Origin: QYOJ01 sp964642545
GTDB lineage: Bacteria; Bacteroidota; Bacteroidia; Bacteroidales; FEN-979
Assembly: GCA_964642545.1 (NCBI GenBank)
Contig: CAZXQU010000006.1
Span: forward strand, 1 to 64,000
Length of the DNA: 64,000 nucleotides
Direction of reading: 5' to 3'
A program made the position numbers and the translations under genes. The notes beneath the pieces are model-generated. The model saw nothing but the letters and a program-made list of their open reading frames with translations, searched no databases and had not been told where the DNA came from. This document shows positions 55,101 to 62,860 of the stretch, piece by piece (position 1 is the stretch's first letter; each line of letters begins with the position of its first letter).

Positions 55101-56584
55101 TCCACAGTAACATCTCCGAAGAACTTTTTCCTGATCAGAGAGCCATTGACGGCGATATTTTTATAATTATACCCATTAAGTGCGGCAGAGTCGATATGCC
55201 CCTGCATCAGCAGGTCAGCGTTGTCGAATGAAATACCCTGTCCATCCAGGTTAGCCCGCAGGGTGACCTTTCCAAAAAGTTCTGTGTCCTCAATCAGTAT
55301 GCCCAAATTAAACGCGGTGATACTTAGTTCACCTTTGTAAGCCAGAGGGCCTCCTTTGGTTGGTTGCTTCAACTGAAGGTTTGTTGCTGCGGTTCCGATA
55401 TCTGTATGAAATTCAGCCCGGGAAATAAAGTCATCCATGAAACCCGTAAATTCACCATGGATATTGATTAAGCCAAGATTCGTTATGATTGATGGGATTG
55501 GCAAGGTATCAGGATCCCCTGGAATCCTGAATGAACGTATATCTTGGGCAGTTGACGTAAAATTATTGATTTTCATGTCAACATAAGTGGCCATGACATT
55601 GGGCAACCCAACAGCCTTAATATCTCCGTCGAAGAGGGTATTCTCGCCAAAACCAATTCGTAAGTTATGCGCATTGAACTTACTGACCGTACCTGCGATA
55701 TCTCCCTCGAGATTGAAACGGTTGGTCATTTTTTTTACCTCAGGGGCAAAGAATCCGATATCGGTCATGTCAAACTCGGAGGGTTGGATATCAGCCTCAA
55801 TCCTCACGAGTTTCAGGAAATCTGTAAAAGCGACGAAGCCGTTGTACCGGAAAGCAAAATCAAGCTCAAGATTTGAGTTGTCGGTAACCAGTTTCAGCTT
55901 CTCCACCTCAATAAACTGGTCACAAACCCTGCAGTCGCCCTGAAAATCATGCAGATTAATTCCACTTCGTTCCTTTGCCGACAAACTGTTGATTGTCGCA
56001 CACATTGTGTCACCTTCAATTCTGACGCCAGAGATATCGAGGTTGATATTATCCACATCAATATTCGCGTAATCCATCCCTTCAGGTGCTGCAGGCTTGG
56101 TTTCATCCTGGTAGTGAAAACGGATTCCTTTCAGTTCGACATGATTGCAGATAATTGTAAATGGGGTTGTTGGCGCAGTGTCTGGCGGTTTTGGTATCGT
56201 GTCTTTGGATGCAAAATAATTGATTATATACTGAAGATTGAGGATGGAGTCTCCCTGATGCTTCAACAGCTGGAACTCTCCCTCACTGATCATAATCTTT
56301 TGCACCATGATATTTCTGCCGGACAGACTGAACCAGATTGGCTTGACTCCAAGGATCTGTGCAGCAAATAGGGTTGTATCCAGATTGTCCTTCACCAGGA
56401 TATCTTCAATGACCAGTCCGTTGTTGAAAGAGATGTCGAATTTTCCAATACGAATTTCCGTACCAATTTCTTTTGTAAGATAATCAGCAGCCAGTTTAGC
56501 TGAAAGGCTTTGGACCCATGTATCGCGCAATACAAGAGTTACAGTCATGATCAGTGAGATCAGGACCGTTAACAGATAGGCCAA
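52148..56584 (-). CDS. tamB: TamB-like translocation/assembly protein
   Basis: 1478 residues with an N-terminal membrane anchor (AYLLTVLISLIMTVTLVL), a long beta-rich AsmA/TamB-like body, and the C-terminal TamB/DUF490 domain (from about 1150). TamB-type proteins bridge inner and outer membranes and aid envelope lipid or protein transport. The start is taken as TTG 56584; no ATG is available and the frame stays open to about 56632, so the true start could be slightly upstream. A divergent promoter for tsaD lies in the short gap. Confidence 0.9.
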   Translation of the reverse strand: MAYLLTVLISLIMTVTLVLRDTWVQSLSAKLAADYLTKEIGTEIRIGKFDISFNNGLVIEDILVKDNLDTTLFAAQILGVKPIWFSLSGRNIMVQKIMISEGEFQLLKHQGDSILNLQYIINYFASKDTIPKPPDTAPTTPFTIICNHVELKGIRFHYQDETKPAAPEGMDYANIDVDNINLDISGVRIEGDTMCATINSLSAKERSGINLHDFQGDCRVCDQFIEVEKLKLVTDNSNLELDFAFRYNGFVAFTDFLKLVRIEADIQPSEFDMTDIGFFAPEVKKMTNRFNLEGDIAGTVSKFNAHNLRIGFGENTLFDGDIKAVGLPNVMATYVDMKINNFTSTAQDIRSFRIPGDPDTLPIPSIITNLGLINIHGEFTGFMDDFISRAEFHTDIGTAATNLQLKQPTKGGPLAYKGELSITAFNLGILIEDTELFGKVTLRANLDGQGISFDNADLLMQGHIDSAALNGYNYKNIAVNGSLIRKKFFGDVTVDDPNLQFTFHGMANVSDSLPIFNFDARIAHAQLFNLHLLERDSIEIFSAFIEADFSGNTIDNADGTLNLHDISYWEGRNRAVIDSLLLRTISDSSGKTVYEVRSDLLDADFTGEFEFSKLVPSVITFIQKYMASFEMRSDSTRKYHHSGQKLNYRVEFKKTADITAIFLPFLEISPGAFLEGNYNEDKKLLSLTGRSDVLHIRGMDLENWFVDAEAHTDDLSLQTGCDQLIMNKSRPTDTVYVQLDMLLLTSSIRHDSILYKVSSDSGEDYSYLQGFLTFQEEGSVKIKLDDLDLKLAGNSWSISKENYVILDTALMEFHDLSFTSGNQMLSLNGRVTHHEVDTLDLEFNGVDVSQLDYLLSNPNVDVDGILSGSLKITDIYNELSIYSDLKLDNFIFNKQHLGDAVFQVNYNQTEGKFDVLSEIIYTGNIGQNIPFSLQGSIFTNKPEAHFDLDLKLKNLNLKMLQPFVASFMSKLTGLASGEVKITGTLNEPSLQGELNLMRTEFKINYLNVPYSLSEVIQIKPDKFDFDNIVLYDSLGNKAYLNGSIDHNYFKDIRLNLAISMDDFSAFKNTYAQNSTFFGNARASGKVSITGPLDNIVVDVVASTGNNTHVTIPISLTQGVGQVDYIVFKQSVQDSLEEVKGSSRIHPSTGLTLALSLDVKSDAQVEVLFPDQLGNIKATGTGNLSMGMTPTTPFNLFGSYYIYKGSFLFQMKNLIRLPFAIKEGSSISWTGDPTNATISLSAIYKTKVPLTGLSSETSSVQGRIPVECIIRLNGKLMNPVMSFGLELPNAQANERNLVFNAIDTNNTAEMTQQVLYILVMNQFKPVAGGAGGSVDVSSTSLSIVTNQINSWLSGMTQNLNIGVNYNPGSSTTSQDIDMTVSTQLFDDRLLIDGTFGMSSYKNTTSAQASTIVGDINIEYILTKNRRWRIRAFNRTNTIDLLNNNAPYTQGVGISYQRDFYTWRELIKKSNTKKQTPTDK

Positions 56585-56607
56585 TATTTTTCCTGCTGTT
56601 TTTATCT

Positions 56608-56615
56608 TATTTTTG
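56608..56615 (+). promoter_or_regulatory. -7 box for tsaD
   Basis: Reads TATTTTTG (TAnnTTTG), 26 bases before ATG 56642, in the gap to the divergent tamB. Confidence 0.4.
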
Positions 56616-56641
56616 CTTTTTGCAAACTGATCTTACTATTT

Positions 56642-57715
56642 ATGTCCCTGCCCTTTATCCTAGGTATTGAATCCTCTTGTGATGACACTTCTGCATCTGT
56701 GGTGGAAGGCACCATCGTTCGATCAAATGTGACTGCCACCCAGGATATCCACAGGAAATTTGGGGGAGTAGTCCCGGAGCTGGCATCCCGTGCTCATCAG
56801 CAAAATATCATACCCGTAATTGAAGCCGCAATCCAACAAGCAAATATAGATAAAAATCAGCTTGCTGCAGTGGCTTTTACACAGGGTCCGGGGCTACTTG
56901 GATCGTTGCTTGTAGGATCATCTTTTGCAAAGAGTTTTGCCCTCGGAATGGGCATCCCACTCATCGAGATTGACCATATGCAAGCCCATATCCTGGCACA
57001 CTTTCTGGAAGATCTTGAAAAGCCACGCCCCATCCCAGAATTTCCTTTCCTCTGCCTGACTGTCTCAGGTGGACATACACAGATCGTCCTGGTTAAGGAC
57101 TACTTCGAAATGGAGGTTTTAGGGCAAACGATTGATGATGCGGCCGGGGAGGCGTTTGATAAAACCGCCAAGATCCTTGGGCTTCCTTATCCAGGAGGGC
57201 CAGTTATTGATAAACTTGCAGCTAAAGGTTATCCCTCCCGTTTTTCATTCGCCCGTCCCAATATCCCGGGCCTTGATTACAGCTTCAGTGGTCTCAAAAC
57301 TTCAATTCTCTATTTCATTCGGGATGAGCTGAGAAAGGATCCAGAATTTATTGAGAAAAACAGGAATGACCTTTGCGCTTCGATCCAGACAACGATTGTA
57401 GAGATCTTAATGTCGAAGTTAAAGTTGGCAGTTCAAGCGATACGCGATACACGATACGCGATATACAATGACCAGATGCCTGATCCCGGATCACAAACCA
57501 TTGATGTTGCAATCGCCGGCGGGGTTTCGGCCAACTCGGCTCTGCGTAAAGCGCTTCTGGAGGCAGCGGCTTCGGAGGGTTGGCGTGCCTTTATCCCTCC
57601 ATTTGAATATACAACCGATAATGCCGCAATGATTGCTGTAGCTGGGTATTTCAAGTTTATTAAGGGTGAATTTGCCCTTCAATCAACAACATCTTATGCA
57701 AGGAGCAGATGGTGA
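56642..57715 (+). CDS. tsaD: tRNA threonylcarbamoyladenosine biosynthesis protein TsaD
   Basis: Transfers threonylcarbamoyl to A37 of ANN-decoding tRNAs with TsaB and TsaE. The metal-binding HxxxH pair is His112 and His116 (DHMQAH), the N-terminal GIESSCDDTSASVV and C-terminal TTDNAAMIA motifs are complete, and the strand IAGGVSANSALR is present. At 357 residues it is about 20 longer than typical homologues. The excess matches residues 265-286, which are a 7-bp repeat array in frame just before IAGGVSANS. The gene is normally essential, so the enlarged protein must be functional. Confidence 0.97.
   Translation: MSLPFILGIESSCDDTSASVVEGTIVRSNVTATQDIHRKFGGVVPELASRAHQQNIIPVIEAAIQQANIDKNQLAAVAFTQGPGLLGSLLVGSSFAKSFALGMGIPLIEIDHMQAHILAHFLEDLEKPRPIPEFPFLCLTVSGGHTQIVLVKDYFEMEVLGQTIDDAAGEAFDKTAKILGLPYPGGPVIDKLAAKGYPSRFSFARPNIPGLDYSFSGLKTSILYFIRDELRKDPEFIEKNRNDLCASIQTTIVEILMSKLKLAVQAIRDTRYAIYNDQMPDPGSQTIDVAIAGGVSANSALRKALLEAAASEGWRAFIPPFEYTTDNAAMIAVAGYFKFIKGEFALQSTTSYARSRW
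57436..57500 (+). repeat. In-frame 7-bp array inside tsaD
   Basis: GATACGC, GATACAC, GATACGC, GATATAC, then CAGATGCC TGATCCC GGATCAC. Encodes IRDTRYAIYNDQMPDPGSQ. Very similar units lie at 37350 and 47430 in unrelated genes. Confidence 0.85.
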
Positions 57716-57716
57716 G

Positions 57717-57765
57717 AACGAAGGACGAGGGAAGAGGGAATAGGGAATAGGGAGTAAGGAAGTTA
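57717..57765 (+). repeat. 7-bp array downstream of tsaD
   Basis: AACGAAG GACGAGG GAAGAGG GAATAGG GAATAGG GAGTAAGG units begin immediately after the TGA and read with the gene. Confidence 0.85.
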
Positions 57766-57791
57766 GAAAATTATCATATCAAAAATTAGTT

Positions 57792-57799
57792 TATCTTTG
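57792..57799 (+). promoter_or_regulatory. -7 box for the 57819 lipoprotein gene
   Basis: Reads TATCTTTG (TAnnTTTG), 19 bases before ATG 57819. Confidence 0.5.
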
Positions 57800-57818
57800 A
57801 TGTAATAAAATATCCTTT

Positions 57819-58505
57819 ATGAGAAATCGCATCTTCACATCCATTCTTTTCTTAGCCGGTATCATGCTGGCAATGACGGGCTGTAAGAAAGATCAATCCC
57901 TGGATCAGAATATTCCCACTGACGAACAAATCACGATCCTGATTGATCAATCGTGGAACAGGATGGCATCAGAAGGACTTTTCCCTGAAAATCCTTCTCT
58001 TGGAATCGAGATGCTGAACGAGGGAATTGCCCCTGATTTCCTGCTGGATGAAACCTATTTTGAGGATGCCCCACCAGCAACTGAGACAAATCATGCCAAC
58101 TGGTATTCCATCCGGGATCATTCGTTCATCCAATGCCTGCGTGGCATCCAGCTCTCTGAAGAGCAAACTGCAGGAGTTCGTCATAATATCAGAGAGTATG
58201 CATCATGTAAAGAAGATGCGCTTCAGCGAGCCCGTAGCATTTACCGCGAACTTAGAGCTGAGTATCATCAACGTTTTCAGAGGTTAGTCAATGCGTACAG
58301 GAATGGCACGCTTACCGAAAGGGAATTCCATCAGAAAGTAGCCGAACTCAGGAGTGATTTCCGCAATGAGCTACGTCAGTTACATCTTCGCGAAAGTTTG
58401 GACGACGCTTTCAAAAATTGTCTTCGAGTATGTATGCGTGAACTTCATGGAATACTGACCGAGAGGCACTGGAATGCGTTTGTGGAATGCTATCGGGGTT
58501 TGTAA
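57819..58505 (+). CDS. Lipoprotein with Spy/CpxP-like helical domain
   Basis: 228 residues; lipobox MTGC gives lipidated Cys22. After an acidic linker, residues about 105-225 are strongly helical and rich in Arg and Glu (LSEEQTAGVRHNIREYASC, LTEREFHQKVAELRSDF), resembling the LTxxQ periplasmic stress proteins Spy/CpxP. Five cysteines are spread through this domain. Function is not known; a periplasmic metal- or stress-related role is a guess from the fold. The next gene starts 13 bases downstream in the same frame. Confidence 0.75.
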   Translation: MRNRIFTSILFLAGIMLAMTGCKKDQSLDQNIPTDEQITILIDQSWNRMASEGLFPENPSLGIEMLNEGIAPDFLLDETYFEDAPPATETNHANWYSIRDHSFIQCLRGIQLSEEQTAGVRHNIREYASCKEDALQRARSIYRELRAEYHQRFQRLVNAYRNGTLTEREFHQKVAELRSDFRNELRQLHLRESLDDAFKNCLRVCMRELHGILTERHWNAFVECYRGL

Positions 58506-58517
58506 ACCATAATTCTC

Positions 58518-59204
58518 TTGACCTTCATCAACATTCCCACCGAACAAACAACAGCAGTTACAGATGTTCTGCTAGCATTGGTCGCCGCCTCTGTTTGCTT
58601 ACTCACACTGAAAGCCGGGGCCATAAACAACGCAAAAAAAGGCAAGATATGGGGCTGGGCTTTCGGATTGCTCGCTTTTGCAGCGCTAACAGGAGCTATA
58701 GCACACGGGTTCCAGATGTCAAAGGAACTCAATTACATCCTGTGGCAACCGTTGAACCTGGCTCTCGGACTTACCGTCTCGTTGTTTGTTGTGGGTGTCA
58801 TCTTAGATTTAACCACTGGTTCCCTGCCAAAGTACCTCCTCCCGCTGATGATCAGTATCGGGACCTTGTTCTATCTGGTCACCCTATTTTTCCCTGGCTC
58901 CTTCCTGGTTTTCATTCTATACGAAGCCGTTGCAATGTTGTTTTCACTGGTGGTTTATATAGTTCTTTCAACCCGGCATCGCTTGCAAGGGGCATCCCTT
59001 ATGGCAGCCGGGATCCTGATCACCATCATTGCGGCAGGCATCCAGGCTAGTGAGGCAGTTCACTTCCAGTGCATCTGGGAGTTCGACCACAATGGAATAT
59101 TTCACCTCGTCCAGATTATCGGTTTACTGGTTTTATATGCAGGACTTAGGTTGGACCTCAGGGACGAAAGACGAGGGATGAAAGACGAAGGACGTAAAAC
59201 GTAA
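58518..59204 (+). CDS. Hypothetical polytopic membrane protein
   Basis: 228 residues with about seven membrane segments. Start is TTG 58518, 13 bases after the upstream stop and in the same frame; no ATG fits, so expression may depend on re-initiation. The N-terminus is TFINIPTEQTTAVTDVLLAL. The family is not securely recognised (possibly DUF6962-like). The last 15 residues (LRDERRGMKDEGRKT) are encoded by a repeat array. Same operon as the lipoprotein gene. Confidence 0.75.
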   Translation: MTFINIPTEQTTAVTDVLLALVAASVCLLTLKAGAINNAKKGKIWGWAFGLLAFAALTGAIAHGFQMSKELNYILWQPLNLALGLTVSLFVVGVILDLTTGSLPKYLLPLMISIGTLFYLVTLFFPGSFLVFILYEAVAMLFSLVVYIVLSTRHRLQGASLMAAGILITIIAAGIQASEAVHFQCIWEFDHNGIFHLVQIIGLLVLYAGLRLDLRDERRGMKDEGRKT

Positions 59205-59255
59205 GAGGTGAGACGTGAGAGGTGAGACGTGGGAAGTGGAATGTGGGATGTGATA
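59161..59255 (+). repeat. 7-bp array forming the 3' end of the 58518 gene
   Basis: GACGAAA GACGAGG GATGAAA GACGAAG GACGTAA units run through the stop codon, then GAGGTGAGACGT-type units. Plus direction, with the gene. Confidence 0.85.
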
Positions 59256-59271
59256 TTTGGAAGTTCTTTCA

Positions 59272-59535
59272 TTATATCGTTTTTTCACTGTCTGCGTGAC
59301 AGCGGCACTCCGCATAGCTCCGTTTCTTTGCTTTTTCCATTGCTTCCATACCCTCTTTCACTGAGAACCAAATCAGGCCTGCAGCGCCAATGGCATCTAT
59401 GTAGGCAAAACCAAATAGAGCAAGAGTTTCATCCGAATAACCCAGCGTTATGGAGATAATTCCCTCCACAAGGTTATATAGAATGGTAAAAAGCGCAAGG
59501 TAAAAAGCAAATCGGAACAGTTTTTTAATGCGCAT
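59272..59535 (-). pseudogene. Internally deleted cation-transporter relative
   Basis: 87 residues. The first half (LALFTILYNLVEGIISITLG, then DETLALFGF) looks like the N-terminus, and the second half (AYIDAIGAAGLIWFSVKEGM, then KRSYAECRCHAD) like the C-terminus, of a cation-diffusion-facilitator-like protein of about 200 residues. The roughly 110 central residues are missing and the join, at LFGF/AYID, is in frame. It could still make a two-helix membrane protein, so it is either a decayed gene or a mini-protein. Confidence 0.6.
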
Positions 59536-59654
59536 AATTTTCAGTCAGCAATCAACAGTCAGCAGTCAAGATTCTCACGTCTCACGTTTCAGGTTTACCA
59601 CATTAGGCACAATAGTTCACAATAGTTCTACTGTGTCCTATGTGCCAGTTGTGG

Positions 59655-59692
59655 TAACTTTCCTAATTTCCTAATTTCCTAATTTCCTAATC
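59655..59692 (-). repeat. 8-bp array downstream of the esterase gene
   Basis: Minus strand: ATTAGGAA units, four copies, starting at the TAG stop of the 59692 gene. The preceding codons (encoding RDVRGKR) are also repeat-like. Confidence 0.9.
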
Positions 59693-60660
59693 TACCTCTT
59701 CCCTCTCACGTCCCTCAGCGCTTTACAGCAATCTGCCAGCGCCTTTTCGGCTTTAGGCATCACCTTGCCAAAAATCACGAAGTCGTGGATCTGGCCTGGA
59801 TAGATTTTCATACAAGCGTTTACACCAGCTTCCTGAAGCCGTTTCCCATATGCTTCCGCTTCATCCCGGAGGATGTCAAATTCGGCAATCACAATAAAGG
59901 ACGGGGGTAGGTCCGACAGGTTGCTGGCAAGCAGAGGGGATACATAAGGATTTCCAATGTCTGCCAAATTCTCCAGGTAATAACTTGTATACCACTTCAT
60001 CAACTCCTCAGGGACCCATATCCCAAATCCAAATTGCTTGTATGAGAGGGTATTTGTGTCTTTCAGGTTGGTTGCGGGGCAAATCAGGAGCTGAAATTGT
60101 ATTGAGGGACCTTTTCTGTCGCGGGCCATCATGGCGATAACAGTGGCCATATTCGCTCCTGCACTATCACCTCCCACAACTATCCTGTCAGGGTCCACGT
60201 TCATTGCATCAGACTGGTCAGCAAGCCATTCCAGCGTGGCATAACCCTCCTCAATAGCAACCGGAAACCGGGCTTCAGGGGAGAGTTGGTAATCAACAGA
60301 TACGACTAGATAACCCGAGTCAGCACATAAAATCGTACATACCGCGTCATAATCATCAAGCGTACCAACTACCCATCCCCCACCATGAAGGTAGAGAAGC
60401 ACGGGGAAGGGACCCTCGCCTTCTGGAGTGTAAACCCGTATGGGGATCTCTCCGAAAGGTCCATCAATCATCATATCCCGCATCGATGCAACAGGGACCG
60501 GTTTCAAAGAGAATGCTTTAACAATGTTCTTTTCCCGAGCCAATTGTGGTGTCAGTTCAGACAAAGGTGGAAGACCTGCAGCCGCAATTGCTGTAAGAAA
60601 TTGTTCGGCCCTGGGGTCCAGTTCCCCACTCTGGTAAGAGGGGTAAAAAATATCAGTCAT
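59692..60660 (-). CDS. Alpha/beta hydrolase, hormone-sensitive-lipase type
   Basis: 322-residue esterase without signal peptide. The oxyanion-hole HGGG (92-95) and nucleophile Ser166 in GGDSAGAN are those of the HSL (family IV) esterases; Asp near 263 (EFDILRDEAE) and His near 293 (PGQIHDF) complete the triad. Such enzymes hydrolyse short-chain acyl esters. It starts 14 bases after the 61508 lipoprotein gene, so they are probably co-transcribed. Confidence 0.92.
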   Translation of the reverse strand: MTDIFYPSYQSGELDPRAEQFLTAIAAAGLPPLSELTPQLAREKNIVKAFSLKPVPVASMRDMMIDGPFGEIPIRVYTPEGEGPFPVLLYLHGGGWVVGTLDDYDAVCTILCADSGYLVVSVDYQLSPEARFPVAIEEGYATLEWLADQSDAMNVDPDRIVVGGDSAGANMATVIAMMARDRKGPSIQFQLLICPATNLKDTNTLSYKQFGFGIWVPEELMKWYTSYYLENLADIGNPYVSPLLASNLSDLPPSFIVIAEFDILRDEAEAYGKRLQEAGVNACMKIYPGQIHDFVIFGKVMPKAEKALADCCKALRDVRGKR

Positions 60661-60674
60661 ACAATCCCTGTTTG

Positions 60675-61508
60675 TTAATTTCCATCAAGTAGTTCAAACC
60701 GCTCCTCTTCTACAGGGGTAAAACTATTGCGGTAGCGATTGTAATGGTAATATACCAGAGGCTGGAACCCCTTTGGGAGATGAAACGCAATGTATTGATT
60801 CAGGAAAAAATCGTAGAGGTAACTGGCATGTACCCTTCCAAGGAAGAGAGCGATATGGTTTACATCCTCAATTTTCAAGGAGTCTACAGTATATGAATAC
60901 TTAACATTCTGGCGGAAGGGATCCACAAGGAATTCCCCTTCCAGGTTGTCAGAAGCCATATGGGACGAATAGAGAACTGTTTTTAAACCACCTGCCCTAC
61001 CTAGCTTGCTTAATTCCAGCCACACTGAAAAATCGACAGCATCCAGATCAAATTTTTTGTAAAAGAGGGTATCGAAAAAATATTCCTCATCTTCGTACGG
61101 GTAGAAATATTCATCCAGTTGGACCTGGGCCATCAGAAGTTCATAAGATTGCGGCTGAGCAAGAAGGAAGGAATCCATCTCATGACCGATATAGACTGAG
61201 AAATGCAGACTCCGCAGTTCATCAAGAAACCCATTCACATAGTTTTCCAGAAAAAGAGAGTCATTAATATACTGTACGAACCCACTGGAATAAAAGAGGG
61301 CTGAATCCTGTTGTGCCGGACTCAGTTTATTCAAATCCTCAACCAACTCACCTTTATGATTGTACTTGAACAACATTGCCGGAGGTGTTACATGAAGGTA
61401 AAATTCGGGAGGAGATTCACGAAACTCTTTAGCCAGCTTATACTCGGGAGTACAGGCAGTTATTCCAGCAATGAGAATGATCAGGAAATAGGAGAGAATT
61501 CGATGCAT
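60675..61508 (-). CDS. Hypothetical lipoprotein
   Basis: 277 residues from ATG 61508 (an alternative ATG at 61523 adds MSYLT). Signal ending in an ITAC lipobox, then a mostly helical acidic domain with SPPEFYLHVTPPAMLFKYN near the start. I do not recognise the family. Followed directly by the esterase gene. Confidence 0.75.
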   Translation of the reverse strand: MHRILSYFLIILIAGITACTPEYKLAKEFRESPPEFYLHVTPPAMLFKYNHKGELVEDLNKLSPAQQDSALFYSSGFVQYINDSLFLENYVNGFLDELRSLHFSVYIGHEMDSFLLAQPQSYELLMAQVQLDEYFYPYEDEEYFFDTLFYKKFDLDAVDFSVWLELSKLGRAGGLKTVLYSSHMASDNLEGEFLVDPFRQNVKYSYTVDSLKIEDVNHIALFLGRVHASYLYDFFLNQYIAFHLPKGFQPLVYYHYNRYRNSFTPVEEERFELLDGN

Positions 61509-61555
61509 AGTCAAATAACTCAATTTTAGTAATTTTATTATTACAGAGCGGTGTC

Positions 61556-62773
61556 CTAGTTTTTCTTTTCAGCAAGCATTTTCTCCCCAAACGATCTGCC
61601 AAACTCATGACACTCGCTAATGGTGTCTTTGTGTGGAGTAAACCGGATCATCAGCCCATCAGCCACAACATTCAACCGGAGCATCTTCAATGCAGAATCA
61701 ATAATTTTTGCAGCTTCTCCACTCCAGCCAAAGGAGCCGAATGATGCAGCAACTTTGTGACGATCCCTGATAGGATTTATTAACGCAAACACCTGATATA
61801 TAGGCAATAATACATTTTGATTAAACGTAGGACATCCCAGAATGATGCCGGAAGACTCAATGATCTTCTGTTCAACCTCCTCCATTTTTGTCTGTTCCAG
61901 ATCGCAAAGATCAATATCAAAGGATCCCGCTAACTGGATACCCGCCGCAATTTCTTCGGCAATCATCCGTGTATTCTGGTAGGCTGAAACATAACCGATA
62001 AACACTCTATTGGCGTATGGATAAACAAGGGCCTCTTTCGCATATTTCTCCGAAAGGTCGACGTACTTCTTCCAAAAGGTACGAAGAATAGGGCCATGTC
62101 CCGGACACACGATGTCAATTTCAAGTGGCCGGATTTTTGCAATTGCCTGGACCATAAACCGGCTGTATGGTTTCATAATGACATCGAAATAATAACGGAA
62201 AGCATCATCAAAATCGCCGACAAGGTCGTCAAACATCTCTTCCCTGGCAAAGTGACAACCAAATGAGTCGCAGGTAAAAAGAACCTTATCTTCTTCCAGG
62301 TAAGTGTACATTGAGTCGGGCCAATGCAAATTCGGAGCCCCTATGAAACGTAGGGTTTTATTTCCGAGATCAAGGGCGTCACCATCCTTGACAATCAGAT
62401 GTGGGAAATCCATCCCAAGTTGATCCTTCAAATAGCGAATCGCATTTCCACTGCCCACAACTTTCGCCGAAGGGGCTACTTCGAGAAGGAATTTAAGGGT
62501 CCCTGAATGATCTGGCTCCGTATGATTCATCACAATAAACTCAATATCAGCAGGATCTGTCAGTTGCTTTACTTTCCCCAGGAAGGTGTCCCGGAATCGT
62601 TCTTTTGTGGTTTCAATGATGCATTTTTTCTCAGCCTGGATGAAATAGGAGTTGTATGTTGTTCCATACCTGGTCTCCATCACAACATCAAAGGTGATCA
62701 GATCAGGATCAAGGACACCTATCCACGAAACATCGTTCGTGACTGCTAATACTTTATTACCATTCATTTCCAT
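61556..62773 (-). CDS. fprA: FprA-family A-type flavoprotein
   Basis: 405 residues: MBL-fold diiron domain (1-250) with ligand motif His84-x-Glu86-x-Asp88-His89 (NHTEPDHSG) and later Asp and His ligands in SCDSFGCHF and CPGHGP, then a flavodoxin domain (about 255-400; VFIGYVSAYQNTRMIAEEI) for FMN. These enzymes reduce O2 to water or NO to N2O in anaerobes and microaerophiles. A complete, normal-length gene. It implies that the organism meets oxygen or nitrosative stress while living largely anaerobically. Confidence 0.95.
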   Translation of the reverse strand: MEMNGNKVLAVTNDVSWIGVLDPDLITFDVVMETRYGTTYNSYFIQAEKKCIIETTKERFRDTFLGKVKQLTDPADIEFIVMNHTEPDHSGTLKFLLEVAPSAKVVGSGNAIRYLKDQLGMDFPHLIVKDGDALDLGNKTLRFIGAPNLHWPDSMYTYLEEDKVLFTCDSFGCHFAREEMFDDLVGDFDDAFRYYFDVIMKPYSRFMVQAIAKIRPLEIDIVCPGHGPILRTFWKKYVDLSEKYAKEALVYPYANRVFIGYVSAYQNTRMIAEEIAAGIQLAGSFDIDLCDLEQTKMEEVEQKIIESSGIILGCPTFNQNVLLPIYQVFALINPIRDRHKVAASFGSFGWSGEAAKIIDSALKMLRLNVVADGLMIRFTPHKDTISECHEFGRSFGEKMLAEKKN

Positions 62774-62778
62774 CTACT

Positions 62779-62860
62779 GCAACTATTTCACTATTTGGCT
62801 CCGCCGAGCTCCGCTTCGCTCCGGTTCACTATTTCGCTATTTCGCTACCTATAACTCCAA
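62779..62860 (-). repeat. 8-bp arrays downstream of the topoisomerase gene
   Basis: Minus strand: GGTAGCGAAATAGCGAAATAG followed by a GC-rich CGGAGCGAAG/CGGAGC segment and AAATAGTG units. Same ATAGCGAA-type units as at 28995-29015. Confidence 0.75.
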
